Assembly: GCA_049652385.1 (NCBI GenBank) | Contig: JBASDX010000009.1 | Location: forward strand, 186,001-250,000 | Direction: 5' to 3' | DNA from: DMER64 sp049652385 | GTDB lineage: Bacteria; Bacteroidota; Bacteroidia; Bacteroidales; UBA932 | DNA length: 64,000 bases | In this document: piece after piece, positions 1 to 8,848 of the stretch | How positions within the stretch are numbered: the first letter of the stretch is position 1 | How the letters are laid out: every line of letters begins with the position of its first letter | Translations under genes and position numbers: made by a program | The notes under the pieces: generated by a model | Told to the model about the DNA's origin: nothing | Database searches by the model: none | Seen by the model: only the letters and a program-made list of their open reading frames with translations

Positions 1-915
1 CTGGATGTTCTTCATGCGGTAGTAGTCCATGATGCCCAGGTTGCCGGAGCGGAAGGCTTCTGCCATGGCCAGGGGAATTTGGGCCTCGGCAAGGATGACC
101 TTGGCACGAGCGTCTTGTGCTTCTGCTTTCTTTTCCTGCTCCAGGGCTACGGCCATGGCGCGGCGCTCTTCTGCACGGGCCTGAGCGATGTTTTTATCGG
201 CATTGGCCTGGTCCATTTGCAGGACGGCACCGATGTTCTTGCCTACGTCAATATCGGCAATGTCAATGGAGAGGATTTCGAAGGCTGTTCCGGAGTCCAG
301 TCCTTTCTCCAGCACTACTTTAGAGATGTAGTCGGGGTTTTCCAGCACTGTTTTATGCGAAGTTGACGATCCTATACTGGATACAATGCCTTCACCCACA
401 CGGGCCAGAACCGTTTCTTCTCCGGCGCCACCAACCAACTGTTTGATGTTGGCGCGGACCGTTACACGGGCTTTGGCAATGAGCTGGATGCCGTCTTTGG
501 CTACGGCAGAAACAGGCGGGGTGTTGATGACCTTGGGGTTCACGGACATCTGAACGGCTTCGAATACGTCCCTTCCGGCCAGGTCGATGGCAGCGGCCAT
601 TTTAAAGTCCAGAGGGATGTTGGCTTTGTCGGCCGAAATCAGTGCGTTGACTACCTTGGTCACGTTTCCTTTGGCCAGGTAGTGGGCCTCCAGGGCGTTG
701 GCGTCCAGCTTCAGTCCGGCCTTTGTTCCGGTGACCATGGCCATGACAATGGTGCTGGGCGGCACTTTTCTCCAACGCATCAATACCAGTTGTATGAGAT
801 TGATCCGAACACCCGATATCAGGGCTTGAAACCACAGGGTGACGGGGAAAAACCATAATAAAATAAAGAAGCCGACTATACCTACGGCTATCCAGATTAA
901 CGTTGCTCCTAACAT
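1..915 (-). CDS. floA: Flotillin-like protein FloA (C-terminus cut by window edge)
   Basis: SPFH-family membrane scaffold that in other bacteria organises membrane microdomains. The visible 305 codons start at the ATG at 915, with a hydrophobic segment at about residues 5-25, the SPFH/band-7 core to about residue 230, then an Ala/Glu/Lys-rich coiled region containing KNIAQARAEERRAMAVALEQ. The visible end MDYYRMKNIQ is the conserved block about 25 residues before the usual end of this roughly 330-residue family, so only a short tail is missing. It lies 12 nt downstream of the nfeD-like gene; FloA next to an NfeD partner is a recurring bacterial arrangement. Assignment by whole-length resemblance to Bacillus FloA; the microdomain role is known for the family, not shown here. 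Confidence 0.95.
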   Translation of the reverse strand, partial: MLGATLIWIAVGIVGFFILLWFFPVTLWFQALISGVRINLIQLVLMRWRKVPPSTIVMAMVTGTKAGLKLDANALEAHYLAKGNVTKVVNALISADKANIPLDFKMAAAIDLAGRDVFEAVQMSVNPKVINTPPVSAVAKDGIQLIAKARVTVRANIKQLVGGAGEETVLARVGEGIVSSIGSSTSHKTVLENPDYISKVVLEKGLDSGTAFEILSIDIADIDVGKNIGAVLQMDQANADKNIAQARAEERRAMAVALEQEKKAEAQDARAKVILAEAQIPLAMAEAFRSGNLGIMDYYRMKNIQ

Positions 916-927
916 AATATGTGTGTT

Positions 928-1398
928 TTAATTGTTTTCAATAGGGGATACAAAGATACTCAAACCTTCTATATGTACTATTTTGATGGGGGTTTTGGCC
1001 TGTATGAGTCCTTCGGAGGAGCGGACTTCTATGGTCACGTCTCCAAAACGGCCGTTACCTGCCGGATTCAGACGCGTCAGGCTGATGCCTTCCATGCCTA
1101 CCTCCATACCTTTGTCTTCCGGTGCAGGAAGGGCTTTTTCTTCTATGCTGTCTTTTAAGGTAATTCTCTTCCACGTTTTCGAACGGAGGGTGAAAAACAG
1201 CAGGATGCCGGTCAGGATCAAAGCGCTAAAGAGCACAATGAAGCCTACGGTAGTGCCAAACCGGGTAAACGCCAGGACAATGCCTCCGGCGTAACCGGCC
1301 AGTCCCAGGATGCCGGCAATCCCAAATCCGGGAATGACGGTAAGTTCTGCAAACAACAGTACCATCCCTAATAAAATGAGTGTAATGACCAATCCCAT
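928..1398 (-). CDS. NfeD-like membrane protein
   Basis: Short NfeD-family protein (156 aa) of the type encoded beside flotillins. Three hydrophobic segments fill about residues 2-70 (LILLGMVLLFAELTVIPGFG opens the first), followed by a soluble C-terminal domain of about 75 residues with the glycine-rich NfeD OB-fold pattern (GMEGISLTRLNPAGNGRFGD). There is no N-terminal ClpP-like serine protease domain, so this is the short form. It sits between the PD40/SPOR gene (22 nt upstream) and floA (12 nt downstream) and is probably co-transcribed with both. Known family role: partner or stabiliser of SPFH proteins; exact function here is inferred from context. Confidence 0.9.
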   Translation of the reverse strand: MGLVITLILLGMVLLFAELTVIPGFGIAGILGLAGYAGGIVLAFTRFGTTVGFIVLFSALILTGILLFFTLRSKTWKRITLKDSIEEKALPAPEDKGMEVGMEGISLTRLNPAGNGRFGDVTIEVRSSEGLIQAKTPIKIVHIEGLSIFVSPIENN

Positions 1399-1420
1399 AT
1401 GTAGTGTGTTAATGTTTTTA

Positions 1421-3406
1421 TCATTCTTCTTGTACGGATACCGACGTGAAGCCTTTCTTCTGCAGTTCTTCTGCCAGTTCCTGTGCCTGCATTCGGGAAG
1501 GAAAAGGACCTATATAGAAAAGTGCCACATTGTCTTTATCCACGCGTACGATGTCTTTTTCAGTAAGGGAGTTGACGGCAGCCACCAATTGCGGGGATAT
1601 GCTGTCCGATCCCAGGTATATCCTATACGAGCGCGCTCCTTCCGGTTCCGTTTTGTGTTGGGCTTCTCTTTTACGCGCTTCTTGTAAAGATAACGATTTT
1701 CCTTCATAAAACGCTACAATCACAGCTCCTTGTATGCCCTGCCTTCTGACGGTGGTCAGGGCTTCTGCGGCTTGCGCGTAGGTAGTGAATTGGCCGGCGT
1801 AATAGACATATTTGTTGCCCACTTTGACTTCAAAGGCCGGACTGATGCCGCGTAAATGCCTCCGTTGTATTTTATTGCTCAAGGTGAAAAGCTGGATGCG
1901 GTAATAGAGGCTCATGGGCTCGTTTTCCCAAGGGATAATGACAGCTTCTTTCTCTATACGGAACGACAGGTCTACTCCCGGGGGTGGCGGAACGGGAGAC
2001 AGGAACACGTGGCATCGCAAGGAGGTAAGGCTCTGTTTGACAGGATGAAAGCGCGGGATGTCGGTTTCGTCTGCCGCAGGGGTCGGGTGTGTTTCGGGGG
2101 TTTGTACGGGTACGTCCAGCACACCGTGCCACAGGAACATATCTTCTATAGCCTGGGCGGCTTTCCGCGTATCGCGCAGAGATTGCTGCAATTCCATAAG
2201 GGCGAACTCCTGTTCCCTGATAAGGTTCGCATAAATTTGTTTGTCTTCCTCGCGGGAGAGCGTGGCGTATGTCCGGCGCAACTCTTCCAGTTTCTCTTCT
2301 TGCCGGGTTACTTGTTCCGTGAGGTTTCGAACGGCTTTGTTCAATTCCGCATAATGCTGCGTGGCCTGGCGGGTCTTCTGGAGCACGGAATCTGCACGTA
2401 CCGGTTCGCGTTCCGGGACAAGAGGTTTGGCTGTTGTACTATCGCTTTGGCCGGCAGGGAGACCGGGGGTCTTTACTACGGAAAGACAGGCAATTTCTCT
2501 CAGTTCCTGTACCGATTGGGGACGTATGGTGACAGGACCGGGCTCATATTCTACCTTGTAAAGTACCAAAGAATCTTTGGGGGCATTGCGGTCCGATGCA
2601 AAATAGAAATACCGGGAATCGTCGGACAGCAGGTAGAGCATATCGTTATGGGGCGAGGAGAACGGGATGCCCATATTTTCCGGGACACTCCATGTTTCCA
2701 GGTCTTTATCCCATTGGCTTACGAAAAGGTTCATGCCACCCAGACCCGGCAGGCCGTCTGAGCAGAAATAGAGCGTGTTTCCGTCCGGACTCAAGACGGG
2801 ATACATTTCGTCACGGTTGGTGTTGATGGTGTTGGGCAAGCGCACGGGCGGGCTCCAGTAAACGGTATCTTTAAGGGTACCGGAGCTGTCTGCCGTTGAC
2901 GGCGCACCGACTGTGGTGCGTTGCACCATATACAAATCCCAGCCGGTCTTTTGGGTTTTGTCGCGTGCGGCAAAAACTATGCGGTTTAAAAGCGGTCTGT
3001 ATAGAACAGGCAGTATTTTTTCTCCGCTGTCGTGTACGTGTTTCAGAAGGTCATCAGGCGGACAGATCCATTGGCCGGAAGGAGCCAGGTCGTAGTAAAG
3101 GGGGAAATCTTTTGCGGGAACTATAGCATAGGCCAGGATATGGGGACGGATGACATACCGGCTCATTATCAAGCCGTTTTCCGAATACAATTTCCATTGC
3201 TCGGCCCGCTGCGTAAGCAAGGAATCGTACGAGGCAGCCGCGGCACGTGAAAACGCTTCTATGGCACGTTCAAATTCGTATTGTTTATGCAGCCGCTCTC
3301 CTTCTTTAAGCAATGCAGAGGCTGTTTGCGCTCGAGCAAAAGGAACGGAAGCGGCCGTACAAAGAACTGCCGCAAGGCTTGCCGTTATGAGATATCTCCT
3401 GAACAT
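1421..3406 (-). CDS. Exported protein with PD40 repeats, coiled coil and SPOR-like C-terminus
   Basis: 661-aa exported protein without a recognised specific name. The likely start is the ATG at 3406, which gives a signal peptide (MFRRYLITASLAAVLCTAAS, cleavage near ARAQ); a longer in-frame ATG at 3430 lies in the promoter region. Then come a helical, TPR-like stretch (about 30-90), WD40/PD40-type propeller repeats (about 185-270, with SPDGNTLYFCSDG and YFYFASDRN motifs), a charged coiled coil (about 340-420) and two SPOR-like blocks in the last 160 residues (YYAGQFTTYAQA, LFYIGPFPSRMQA). SPOR domains commonly bind denuded peptidoglycan, and PD40 repeats occur in periplasmic TolB-like proteins, so a cell-envelope role is inferred. 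First gene of the operon leading into nfeD and floA. Confidence 0.85.
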   Translation of the reverse strand: MFRRYLITASLAAVLCTAASVPFARAQTASALLKEGERLHKQYEFERAIEAFSRAAAASYDSLLTQRAEQWKLYSENGLIMSRYVIRPHILAYAIVPAKDFPLYYDLAPSGQWICPPDDLLKHVHDSGEKILPVLYRPLLNRIVFAARDKTQKTGWDLYMVQRTTVGAPSTADSSGTLKDTVYWSPPVRLPNTINTNRDEMYPVLSPDGNTLYFCSDGLPGLGGMNLFVSQWDKDLETWSVPENMGIPFSSPHNDMLYLLSDDSRYFYFASDRNAPKDSLVLYKVEYEPGPVTIRPQSVQELREIACLSVVKTPGLPAGQSDSTTAKPLVPEREPVRADSVLQKTRQATQHYAELNKAVRNLTEQVTRQEEKLEELRRTYATLSREEDKQIYANLIREQEFALMELQQSLRDTRKAAQAIEDMFLWHGVLDVPVQTPETHPTPAADETDIPRFHPVKQSLTSLRCHVFLSPVPPPPGVDLSFRIEKEAVIIPWENEPMSLYYRIQLFTLSNKIQRRHLRGISPAFEVKVGNKYVYYAGQFTTYAQAAEALTTVRRQGIQGAVIVAFYEGKSLSLQEARKREAQHKTEPEGARSYRIYLGSDSISPQLVAAVNSLTEKDIVRVDKDNVALFYIGPFPSRMQAQELAEELQKKGFTSVSVQEE

Positions 3407-3427
3407 ATTTATGGTAAATGCGAACCA

Positions 3428-3435
3428 CAAAGTTA
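3428..3435 (-). promoter_or_regulatory. -7 promoter box for the PD40/SPOR-nfeD-floA operon
   Basis: On the minus strand this reads TAACTTTG, an exact match to the Bacteroidota sigma-ABfr -7 consensus TAnnTTTG, 21 nt before the ATG at 3406. It is oriented back-to-back with the secDF box, 20 nt away. No clear -33 TTTG was seen. Confidence 0.55.
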
Positions 3436-3455
3436 ACTAATTAGGGAAAAAACAT

Positions 3456-3463
3456 TACATTTG
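3456..3463 (+). promoter_or_regulatory. -7 promoter box for secDF
   Basis: TACATTTG, exact match to TAnnTTTG, 48 nt upstream of the secDF start at 3512. Divergent partner of the box at 3428-3435. Confidence 0.6.
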
Positions 3464-3511
3464 TCACCTATTTTGTCGCGATTATATTAATATTTAAGTA
3501 AGTATAAGATT

Positions 3512-6500
3512 ATGCAAAGCAAAGGAGCCATTAGGCTGGTGGTACTGCTCATTTCTCTGGCATGTATTTACCAGTTGTCTTTTACGGCAGCCACAAGGAT
3601 ACAAGAGAAGAAGGCAGCCGATTATGCAGAAAGAGCCGCAGTTTCTATTCAGAAAACGAAGGAATTTCAGGAGATTGATGAATTGGATCATGCCTTTTTT
3701 CTGGATTCGCTCAGAAACGCTAAACAAAGCTATTATATCGATTCCATAACGCCGGAAAAAGTATTCCTGTGGTACACGTACAAAGAGGTGAAAGAACGGG
3801 AAATCAATCTGGGGCTGGACCTCAAAGGCGGTATGAACGTGATGATGGAAGTGAAACTGGAGAGTCTTATCCGTGCCCTGTCCGATTACAGCCAGGAACC
3901 GGAACTGGACCAGGCTCTGGCATTGGCCAATAAAAAAGTGGCAGAAGGTTCCAGAACGGATTATTTGACCTTGTTTGCCGAGTCCTGGAACGAAGTGGCT
4001 CCCGGCGAACGCCTGTCAAAAATCTTTGGGACGTACGATATGCGTGAACGGATCAAACCGGAAACGTCCAATGAAGAAGTGTTGAAAATCATTCGGGCTG
4101 AGGCAGAATCGGCCATGGCCAACTCTTTTAACGTGCTGCGTAACAGGATTGACCGTTTTGGTGTAACACAGCCCAATATCCAGCGCCTGGGAACTACCGG
4201 CCGGATTTTGGTGGAGCTGCCCGGTATCAAAGAGCCGGAACGCGTGCGGAAACTGCTTCAGGGAACGGCTTCTTTGGAATTTTGGGAAACGTATGAAAAC
4301 GCCGAGGTGTTCCCTGCTTTGCAGGAGGCCAACCTGGTGCTTCGTGAATATTTGAGGGATACGGAGCCCTCAAAAGAAGTAGCAGCCGTAGTGCCGGAGA
4401 AAGAAACGGAAAAAGTAGCGGAAGGTGACGAGTTGCTGGCGCAATTGGCGGAAGAGGATGCCCTTTCTGACGATTTGACTGCCTGGGCAAAGCAAAACCC
4501 CTTGTTCCACCTGCTCAATCCCAACGTATACGAAGGGCAAATAGCTCCCGGACCGTGTATCGGCCGCGCCCATTACCGGGATACGGCAGCCATCAACAGC
4601 TGGCTGGAGTTGCCGCAAGTACAAGCTGTTTTGCCGGCAGACCTGCGCACCTTGTGGTCGGTAAAACCCGATAAAGTGAGCGAAGTATATTTTGAGCTGA
4701 TTGCCATTAGAGTAAACACACGTGACGGAAGAGCCCCCCTGGACGGCGGTGTTGTAACGGACGCTCGCAAGCATTTTGACCAGACACGCGGAGGCGCCCC
4801 GGCTGTAGATATGGGGATGAACGCAGAGGGAGCCCGCGTATGGGCACGGATGACGGCTGACAACATCGGCAAGTCCATAGCCATTGTGCTGGACGATATG
4901 GTTTATTCTTATCCTCGCGTCAATACGGAAATTACGGGTGGCCGCTCGCAGATTACGGGAGATTTTACTACAGAAGAAGCCGATGACCTGGCTAACGTGC
5001 TGAAATCCGGTAAACTGCCGGCTCCCACCAGCATTGTGCAGGAGAGCATTGTAGGCCCCTCGTTGGGATCACGTTCCATTACTTTAGGACTGATTTCTTT
5101 TGCCATTGCGTTCTTGCTGGTGTTGGCCTATATGATATTATTTTACAACAACGCCGGGGTGTTTGCGTCGGTGGCGCTGTTATGCAACTTACTGTTCTTG
5201 TTTGGAGCACTCGTGTCTTTCGGAGCCGTGCTGACCTTGCCCGGTATTGCCGGTATTGTGCTTACCCTGGGTATGGCGGTAGACGCCAACGTTATCATCA
5301 ATGAGCGGATCAGAGAAGAGGTACGTGCCGGCAAGGCGCTGCGTCTGGCGGTGGCCGACGGATATAAAAACGCCTACTCCGCTATTATAGACGGAAACCT
5401 GACCACCATGATTACGGGTATTATCCTGATGATTTTCGGCTCGGGACCGGTACAGGGCTTTGCCACTACGTTGGTCATTGGTCTGATAACCTCTTTGCTT
5501 ACGTCCATTTTTATTACCCGTTTGCTTATGGACAGAAGGCTGGCCAAAGGCAAAAACATCTCTTTTGACAGACCCATAACGCAGAATTTCTTGCAGAATA
5601 CCAAAATCAAGTTTGTGGAGAACCGTAAAAAGTACTACATCACCTTTGGAGCCATCATGGTCATAGGACTTGGCTTTATTTTGTTCAAGGGCTTTACGTA
5701 CGGAGTTGACTTTACCGGCGGCCGTACGTACGTAGTGCGTTTTGACCAGGAAGTAACGGCAGAAGCCGTCCGTGAGAAAGTAACCGAAGCGTTCCAGGGT
5801 GGAGTAGAAGTGAAAGAGTTTGGAGGCAGCAGCCAGATGCGTATAACCACAAAATATCGCATTGAAGACGAAAGCGTCGAGGCCGATGCAGAGGTAGACG
5901 AAATGTTGTACAACGCCGTAGTAGATTTCTACTTAACCGAAATGACACTTGAGGATTTCAAGTCAACCATGAACAACCCCAACGGGATCATCAGCTCGGA
6001 AAAAGTTGGACCGACGGTGGCTAGCGATATCAAGCGCGACGCCATCATTGCCATCTTGCTCTCTTGTTTGGCCATCTTTGCCTACATTGCCTTGCGGTTC
6101 CGTAACTGGACCTGGGGCACGGGAGGCTTGATTTCACTGGTGTTCAACACCGTGTTCGTGATGGCCTTCTTCTCTATTTTTACCGGTATCCTGCCTTTTA
6201 CACTGGACGTAGACCAGCAATTTATTGCCGCTGTGCTTACGATTATCGGGTATTCGCTGAACGATACGGTGGTGATTTTTGACAGGATCCGGGAGTACAG
6301 AACATTGTATCCAAAACGTGATGTCCGTGAAAATATTGACGAGGCACTCAACTCTACCCTTTCCCGAACGGTCAACACGTCGGCTACCACGCTGGTGGTG
6401 CTGCTGGCTATCGCCATCTTTGGCGGAGAGGTTATCCGCGGCTTTGCCGTTGCGCTGGCTATCGGAGTGGCAGTTTGTCCCTTTACCTCGGTCTTGTTGT

Positions 6501-6595
6501 CCACCCCCATTGTGTTTGACTTATGGAGGTACGGCAGTAAAAAAGCGGCAAAAGAAGTGAAAAGCAGCAAAAAAGCTGTTGCCAAACATAAATAA
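3512..6595 (+). CDS. secDF: Protein translocase subunit SecDF (fused SecD and SecF)
   Basis: 1027-aa fusion of SecD and SecF, the proton-driven accessory subunits of the Sec translocon in the inner membrane. An N-terminal membrane segment (about 7-25) is followed by the periplasmic SecD head (LGLDLKGGMNVMMEV near residue 100; FNVLRNRIDRFGV near 208), five membrane segments with AVDANVIINERIREE near 590, then the SecF half with GVDFTGGRTYVVRF near 730 and GYSLNDTVVIFDRIREYR near 912. Residues about 285-335 hold a Glu/Ala-rich low-complexity insert inside the SecD head, a common variable place. Fused SecDF is the norm in Bacteroidota. A serine hydrolase gene follows 13 nt downstream. Confidence 0.98.
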   Translation: MQSKGAIRLVVLLISLACIYQLSFTAATRIQEKKAADYAERAAVSIQKTKEFQEIDELDHAFFLDSLRNAKQSYYIDSITPEKVFLWYTYKEVKEREINLGLDLKGGMNVMMEVKLESLIRALSDYSQEPELDQALALANKKVAEGSRTDYLTLFAESWNEVAPGERLSKIFGTYDMRERIKPETSNEEVLKIIRAEAESAMANSFNVLRNRIDRFGVTQPNIQRLGTTGRILVELPGIKEPERVRKLLQGTASLEFWETYENAEVFPALQEANLVLREYLRDTEPSKEVAAVVPEKETEKVAEGDELLAQLAEEDALSDDLTAWAKQNPLFHLLNPNVYEGQIAPGPCIGRAHYRDTAAINSWLELPQVQAVLPADLRTLWSVKPDKVSEVYFELIAIRVNTRDGRAPLDGGVVTDARKHFDQTRGGAPAVDMGMNAEGARVWARMTADNIGKSIAIVLDDMVYSYPRVNTEITGGRSQITGDFTTEEADDLANVLKSGKLPAPTSIVQESIVGPSLGSRSITLGLISFAIAFLLVLAYMILFYNNAGVFASVALLCNLLFLFGALVSFGAVLTLPGIAGIVLTLGMAVDANVIINERIREEVRAGKALRLAVADGYKNAYSAIIDGNLTTMITGIILMIFGSGPVQGFATTLVIGLITSLLTSIFITRLLMDRRLAKGKNISFDRPITQNFLQNTKIKFVENRKKYYITFGAIMVIGLGFILFKGFTYGVDFTGGRTYVVRFDQEVTAEAVREKVTEAFQGGVEVKEFGGSSQMRITTKYRIEDESVEADAEVDEMLYNAVVDFYLTEMTLEDFKSTMNNPNGIISSEKVGPTVASDIKRDAIIAILLSCLAIFAYIALRFRNWTWGTGGLISLVFNTVFVMAFFSIFTGILPFTLDVDQQFIAAVLTIIGYSLNDTVVIFDRIREYRTLYPKRDVRENIDEALNSTLSRTVNTSATTLVVLLAIAIFGGEVIRGFAVALAIGVAVCPFTSVLLSTPIVFDLWRYGSKKAAKEVKSSKKAVAKHK

Positions 6596-6608
6596 AATAC
6601 CAACAACC

Positions 6609-8144
6609 ATGAAACCAGTTAAAATTCTGGTGATGGTGCTTTGTCTCATAGGGTGCCAAACGGCACTCTATGCGTTTCAAGGCCCCGTTGCCGCAGTAGC
6701 AGAACACGCACCAAAGAGAAAACCTGACTACGCCAAAAACATAGAGAAGATGGCGCTAAAAGTACAGGAACTATGGAACATTCCGGCTATGGCCGTTACC
6801 GTGGTAAAAGACGGAGAAACCGTTTATGCCAAAGGATTGGGACATTTGACCACCGACCGCGATGCACCATCTGCCAATCCTTATACGTTGTTTGTGAACG
6901 CCTCTACCAGCAAAGCCTTTACGGGTGCTTTGATGGGAGTTATGGTGGACAAAGGGTATGTGCAGTGGGAGGACCGTGTTATTGATCACCTGCCCGATTT
7001 TCGGCTGTATGACCCCTGGGTGACGCAAAATTATCTGGTAAAAGATATTATGAATCACAAGACGGGATTCCAGCCTCAGGCATTGGATGTGATACCTGCG
7101 TTAGGCTATGACAGGGACCAGTTGTATCAAATGTTCCGTCTTGTTAAGCCTACGTATGGGTTTAGATCTACGTATGCGTATTGTAACGCGCTGTACACCG
7201 TCGCGGCGCGTATTATAGAAAAATATACCGGTCTGACCTGGGAAGAGGCTTTGGAAGAATATATTTTCAAACCGTTGGAAATGAACCATACCAAAACAGG
7301 CAAGGACTCTTACTTTACGGCAGAGAATTTTGCGTACGGACACAGACTGGTTAAAAAAGACGGCAAGCTGGAGCTCTCCCCACGGGATGATCGTCAGGAC
7401 GCATACGCCTGGCTGCAGGCAGTTTCACCGGCAGCCTTTGTCATGTCCAACGCCCACGATATGGGACAATGGATGAAAATGTGGCTGGCCAACGGTGTGT
7501 ACAACGGTCAGCAAATTTTAACGCCACAAACCATACAGAACATTTTCAAGCCGGAAACCATCTGTTCCTGGGATAATGAGCGTGTCGTTCTATACGGACA
7601 AGGGTGGCGAATAGAACAAGGTGTCCAAGGCAAGTTGATCAACCACACCGGCCTGGCCGGAGGGTATACGGCATGGGTTGTGCTGGTGCCGGAATTGAAC
7701 CTGGGAGTCAGTGTACTCATGAATCAGGGAACAACCACCACTCCGGAAATATCACTGGCCCGGCAAATCATTGATTTATACAGAGAGGTAGATTCAGACT
7801 GGATTACGAAGCTTTATGAAGACTATATGAAACCGGCCGCACCTCGCAAACCAAAAGTTGAAGAAGAATATATAGAACCATTTGAGAATAAAACATATGC
7901 AGGTCTTTATTTTAAAGAAATCTTTGGTGAGGTCCTTGTGTATGAACAAAATAATTCCTTATATTTAGACATCAACGATGTATCGGGTCCCCTGGAACAT
8001 AAAAACGGTCATACGTTCCGTTATCGTGCAAGAGACGAATCGTTTGACATTACTTTCCAGGTAGATACAACGTTAGGCCGGGCTCAGAATTTCTCCTTTG
8101 ATTTTGGAGATGACCTGGGGCCTTTTGTAAGAATATACAAATAG
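6609..8144 (+). CDS. Exported serine hydrolase, beta-lactamase/penicillin-binding fold (class C type)
   Basis: 511-aa member of the beta-lactamase-related family PF00144 (esterases, D-aminopeptidases, class C beta-lactamases). The start at 6609 is preferred because it gives a signal peptide (MKPVKILVMVLCLIGCQTAL) and avoids overlap with secDF. The catalytic SxxK is S-T-S-K at about residues 98-101 (VNASTSKAFTG), the YxN motif is Y-C-N near 190 and the third motif is HTG near 346 (INHTGLAGGY), so the active site looks complete. The C-terminal about 110 residues resemble the DUF3471-type accessory domain. Substrate cannot be read from sequence; peptidase or esterase is more likely than antibiotic hydrolysis. 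Its stop overlaps the ispD start by one base. Confidence 0.88.
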   Translation: MKPVKILVMVLCLIGCQTALYAFQGPVAAVAEHAPKRKPDYAKNIEKMALKVQELWNIPAMAVTVVKDGETVYAKGLGHLTTDRDAPSANPYTLFVNASTSKAFTGALMGVMVDKGYVQWEDRVIDHLPDFRLYDPWVTQNYLVKDIMNHKTGFQPQALDVIPALGYDRDQLYQMFRLVKPTYGFRSTYAYCNALYTVAARIIEKYTGLTWEEALEEYIFKPLEMNHTKTGKDSYFTAENFAYGHRLVKKDGKLELSPRDDRQDAYAWLQAVSPAAFVMSNAHDMGQWMKMWLANGVYNGQQILTPQTIQNIFKPETICSWDNERVVLYGQGWRIEQGVQGKLINHTGLAGGYTAWVVLVPELNLGVSVLMNQGTTTTPEISLARQIIDLYREVDSDWITKLYEDYMKPAAPRKPKVEEEYIEPFENKTYAGLYFKEIFGEVLVYEQNNSLYLDINDVSGPLEHKNGHTFRYRARDESFDITFQVDTTLGRAQNFSFDFGDDLGPFVRIYK

Positions 8145-8848
8145 TGAGCAAACGGGCGAACATAGCAGTAATCATGGCTGCCGGGAAAGGCAACAGGGCA
8201 CAGGCAGAAATTCCCAAACAATTTCTGGAACTGGGCGGAAGGCTTGTGTTGGAGCGTGCCGTAGATGCTTTTGACGTACATCCCGGTATAGACGAAGTGG
8301 CTATAGTTGCAGCCCAGGAGGAGAAGGAAAAGGTACAGGAAATTATAAGCAGGAACAGTTGGAAAAAAACACAAAAAATCATACAAGGCGGTGAACATCG
8401 GTACCAGTCTTCTTATGCAGCCGTACAGGCTTTTTCAAGCAGGCAGGACGATAATATCATTTTGCACGATGCAGCACGGCCGCTAGTGAGTCAGAAAATC
8501 ATTACAGACGTGGTGGAAGCTTTGAAAAATTTCAAAGCGGTGGGAGTGGCCGTTCCTGTTACAGATACGCTTTTTTTCACGGGACCGGGTGGAAATCAAA
8601 TCATCAGGGTGCCGGACAGGAGTTTGTTCAGAAGGGCTCAGACACCGCAAGGTTTTCGCATAGGCCTTCTTAAAAAAGCATACAGTTATGCTTTGGACGA
8701 CAAAGGATTTTCTGCTACAGACGATTGCGGTGTGGTTCGGCGTTACTTGTACCGGGAGAAAATCTACCTGATTAAAGGAGATGAAAGGAATTTGAAAATT
8801 ACGTATCCGGAAGATATTGAAATACTGGAAAAGTGGCTACTCCACTAA
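8144..8848 (+). CDS. ispD: 2-C-methyl-D-erythritol 4-phosphate cytidylyltransferase IspD
   Basis: Cytosolic enzyme of the MEP isoprenoid pathway, coupling CTP to methylerythritol phosphate. The 234-aa product starts with GTG at 8144, overlapping the previous stop by one base. Visible motifs: nucleotide-binding loop MAAGKGNRAQAEIPKQF, HDAARPLV near residue 108, VPVTDT near 138 and RAQTPQGF near 163, all typical of IspD. The length matches the family. Its 3' end overlaps the convergent dnaE by 12 nt. IspE, the next-but-one step, is encoded at 24.4 kb in this window. Confidence 0.96.
   Translation: MSKRANIAVIMAAGKGNRAQAEIPKQFLELGGRLVLERAVDAFDVHPGIDEVAIVAAQEEKEKVQEIISRNSWKKTQKIIQGGEHRYQSSYAAVQAFSSRQDDNIILHDAARPLVSQKIITDVVEALKNFKAVGVAVPVTDTLFFTGPGGNQIIRVPDRSLFRRAQTPQGFRIGLLKKAYSYALDDKGFSATDDCGVVRRYLYREKIYLIKGDERNLKITYPEDIEILEKWLLH

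Noticed and set aside
1856..2761. 301-codon plus-strand open frame
   Set aside because: Lies fully antisense to the PD40/SPOR gene, has no family resemblance and no promoter; a shadow frame.
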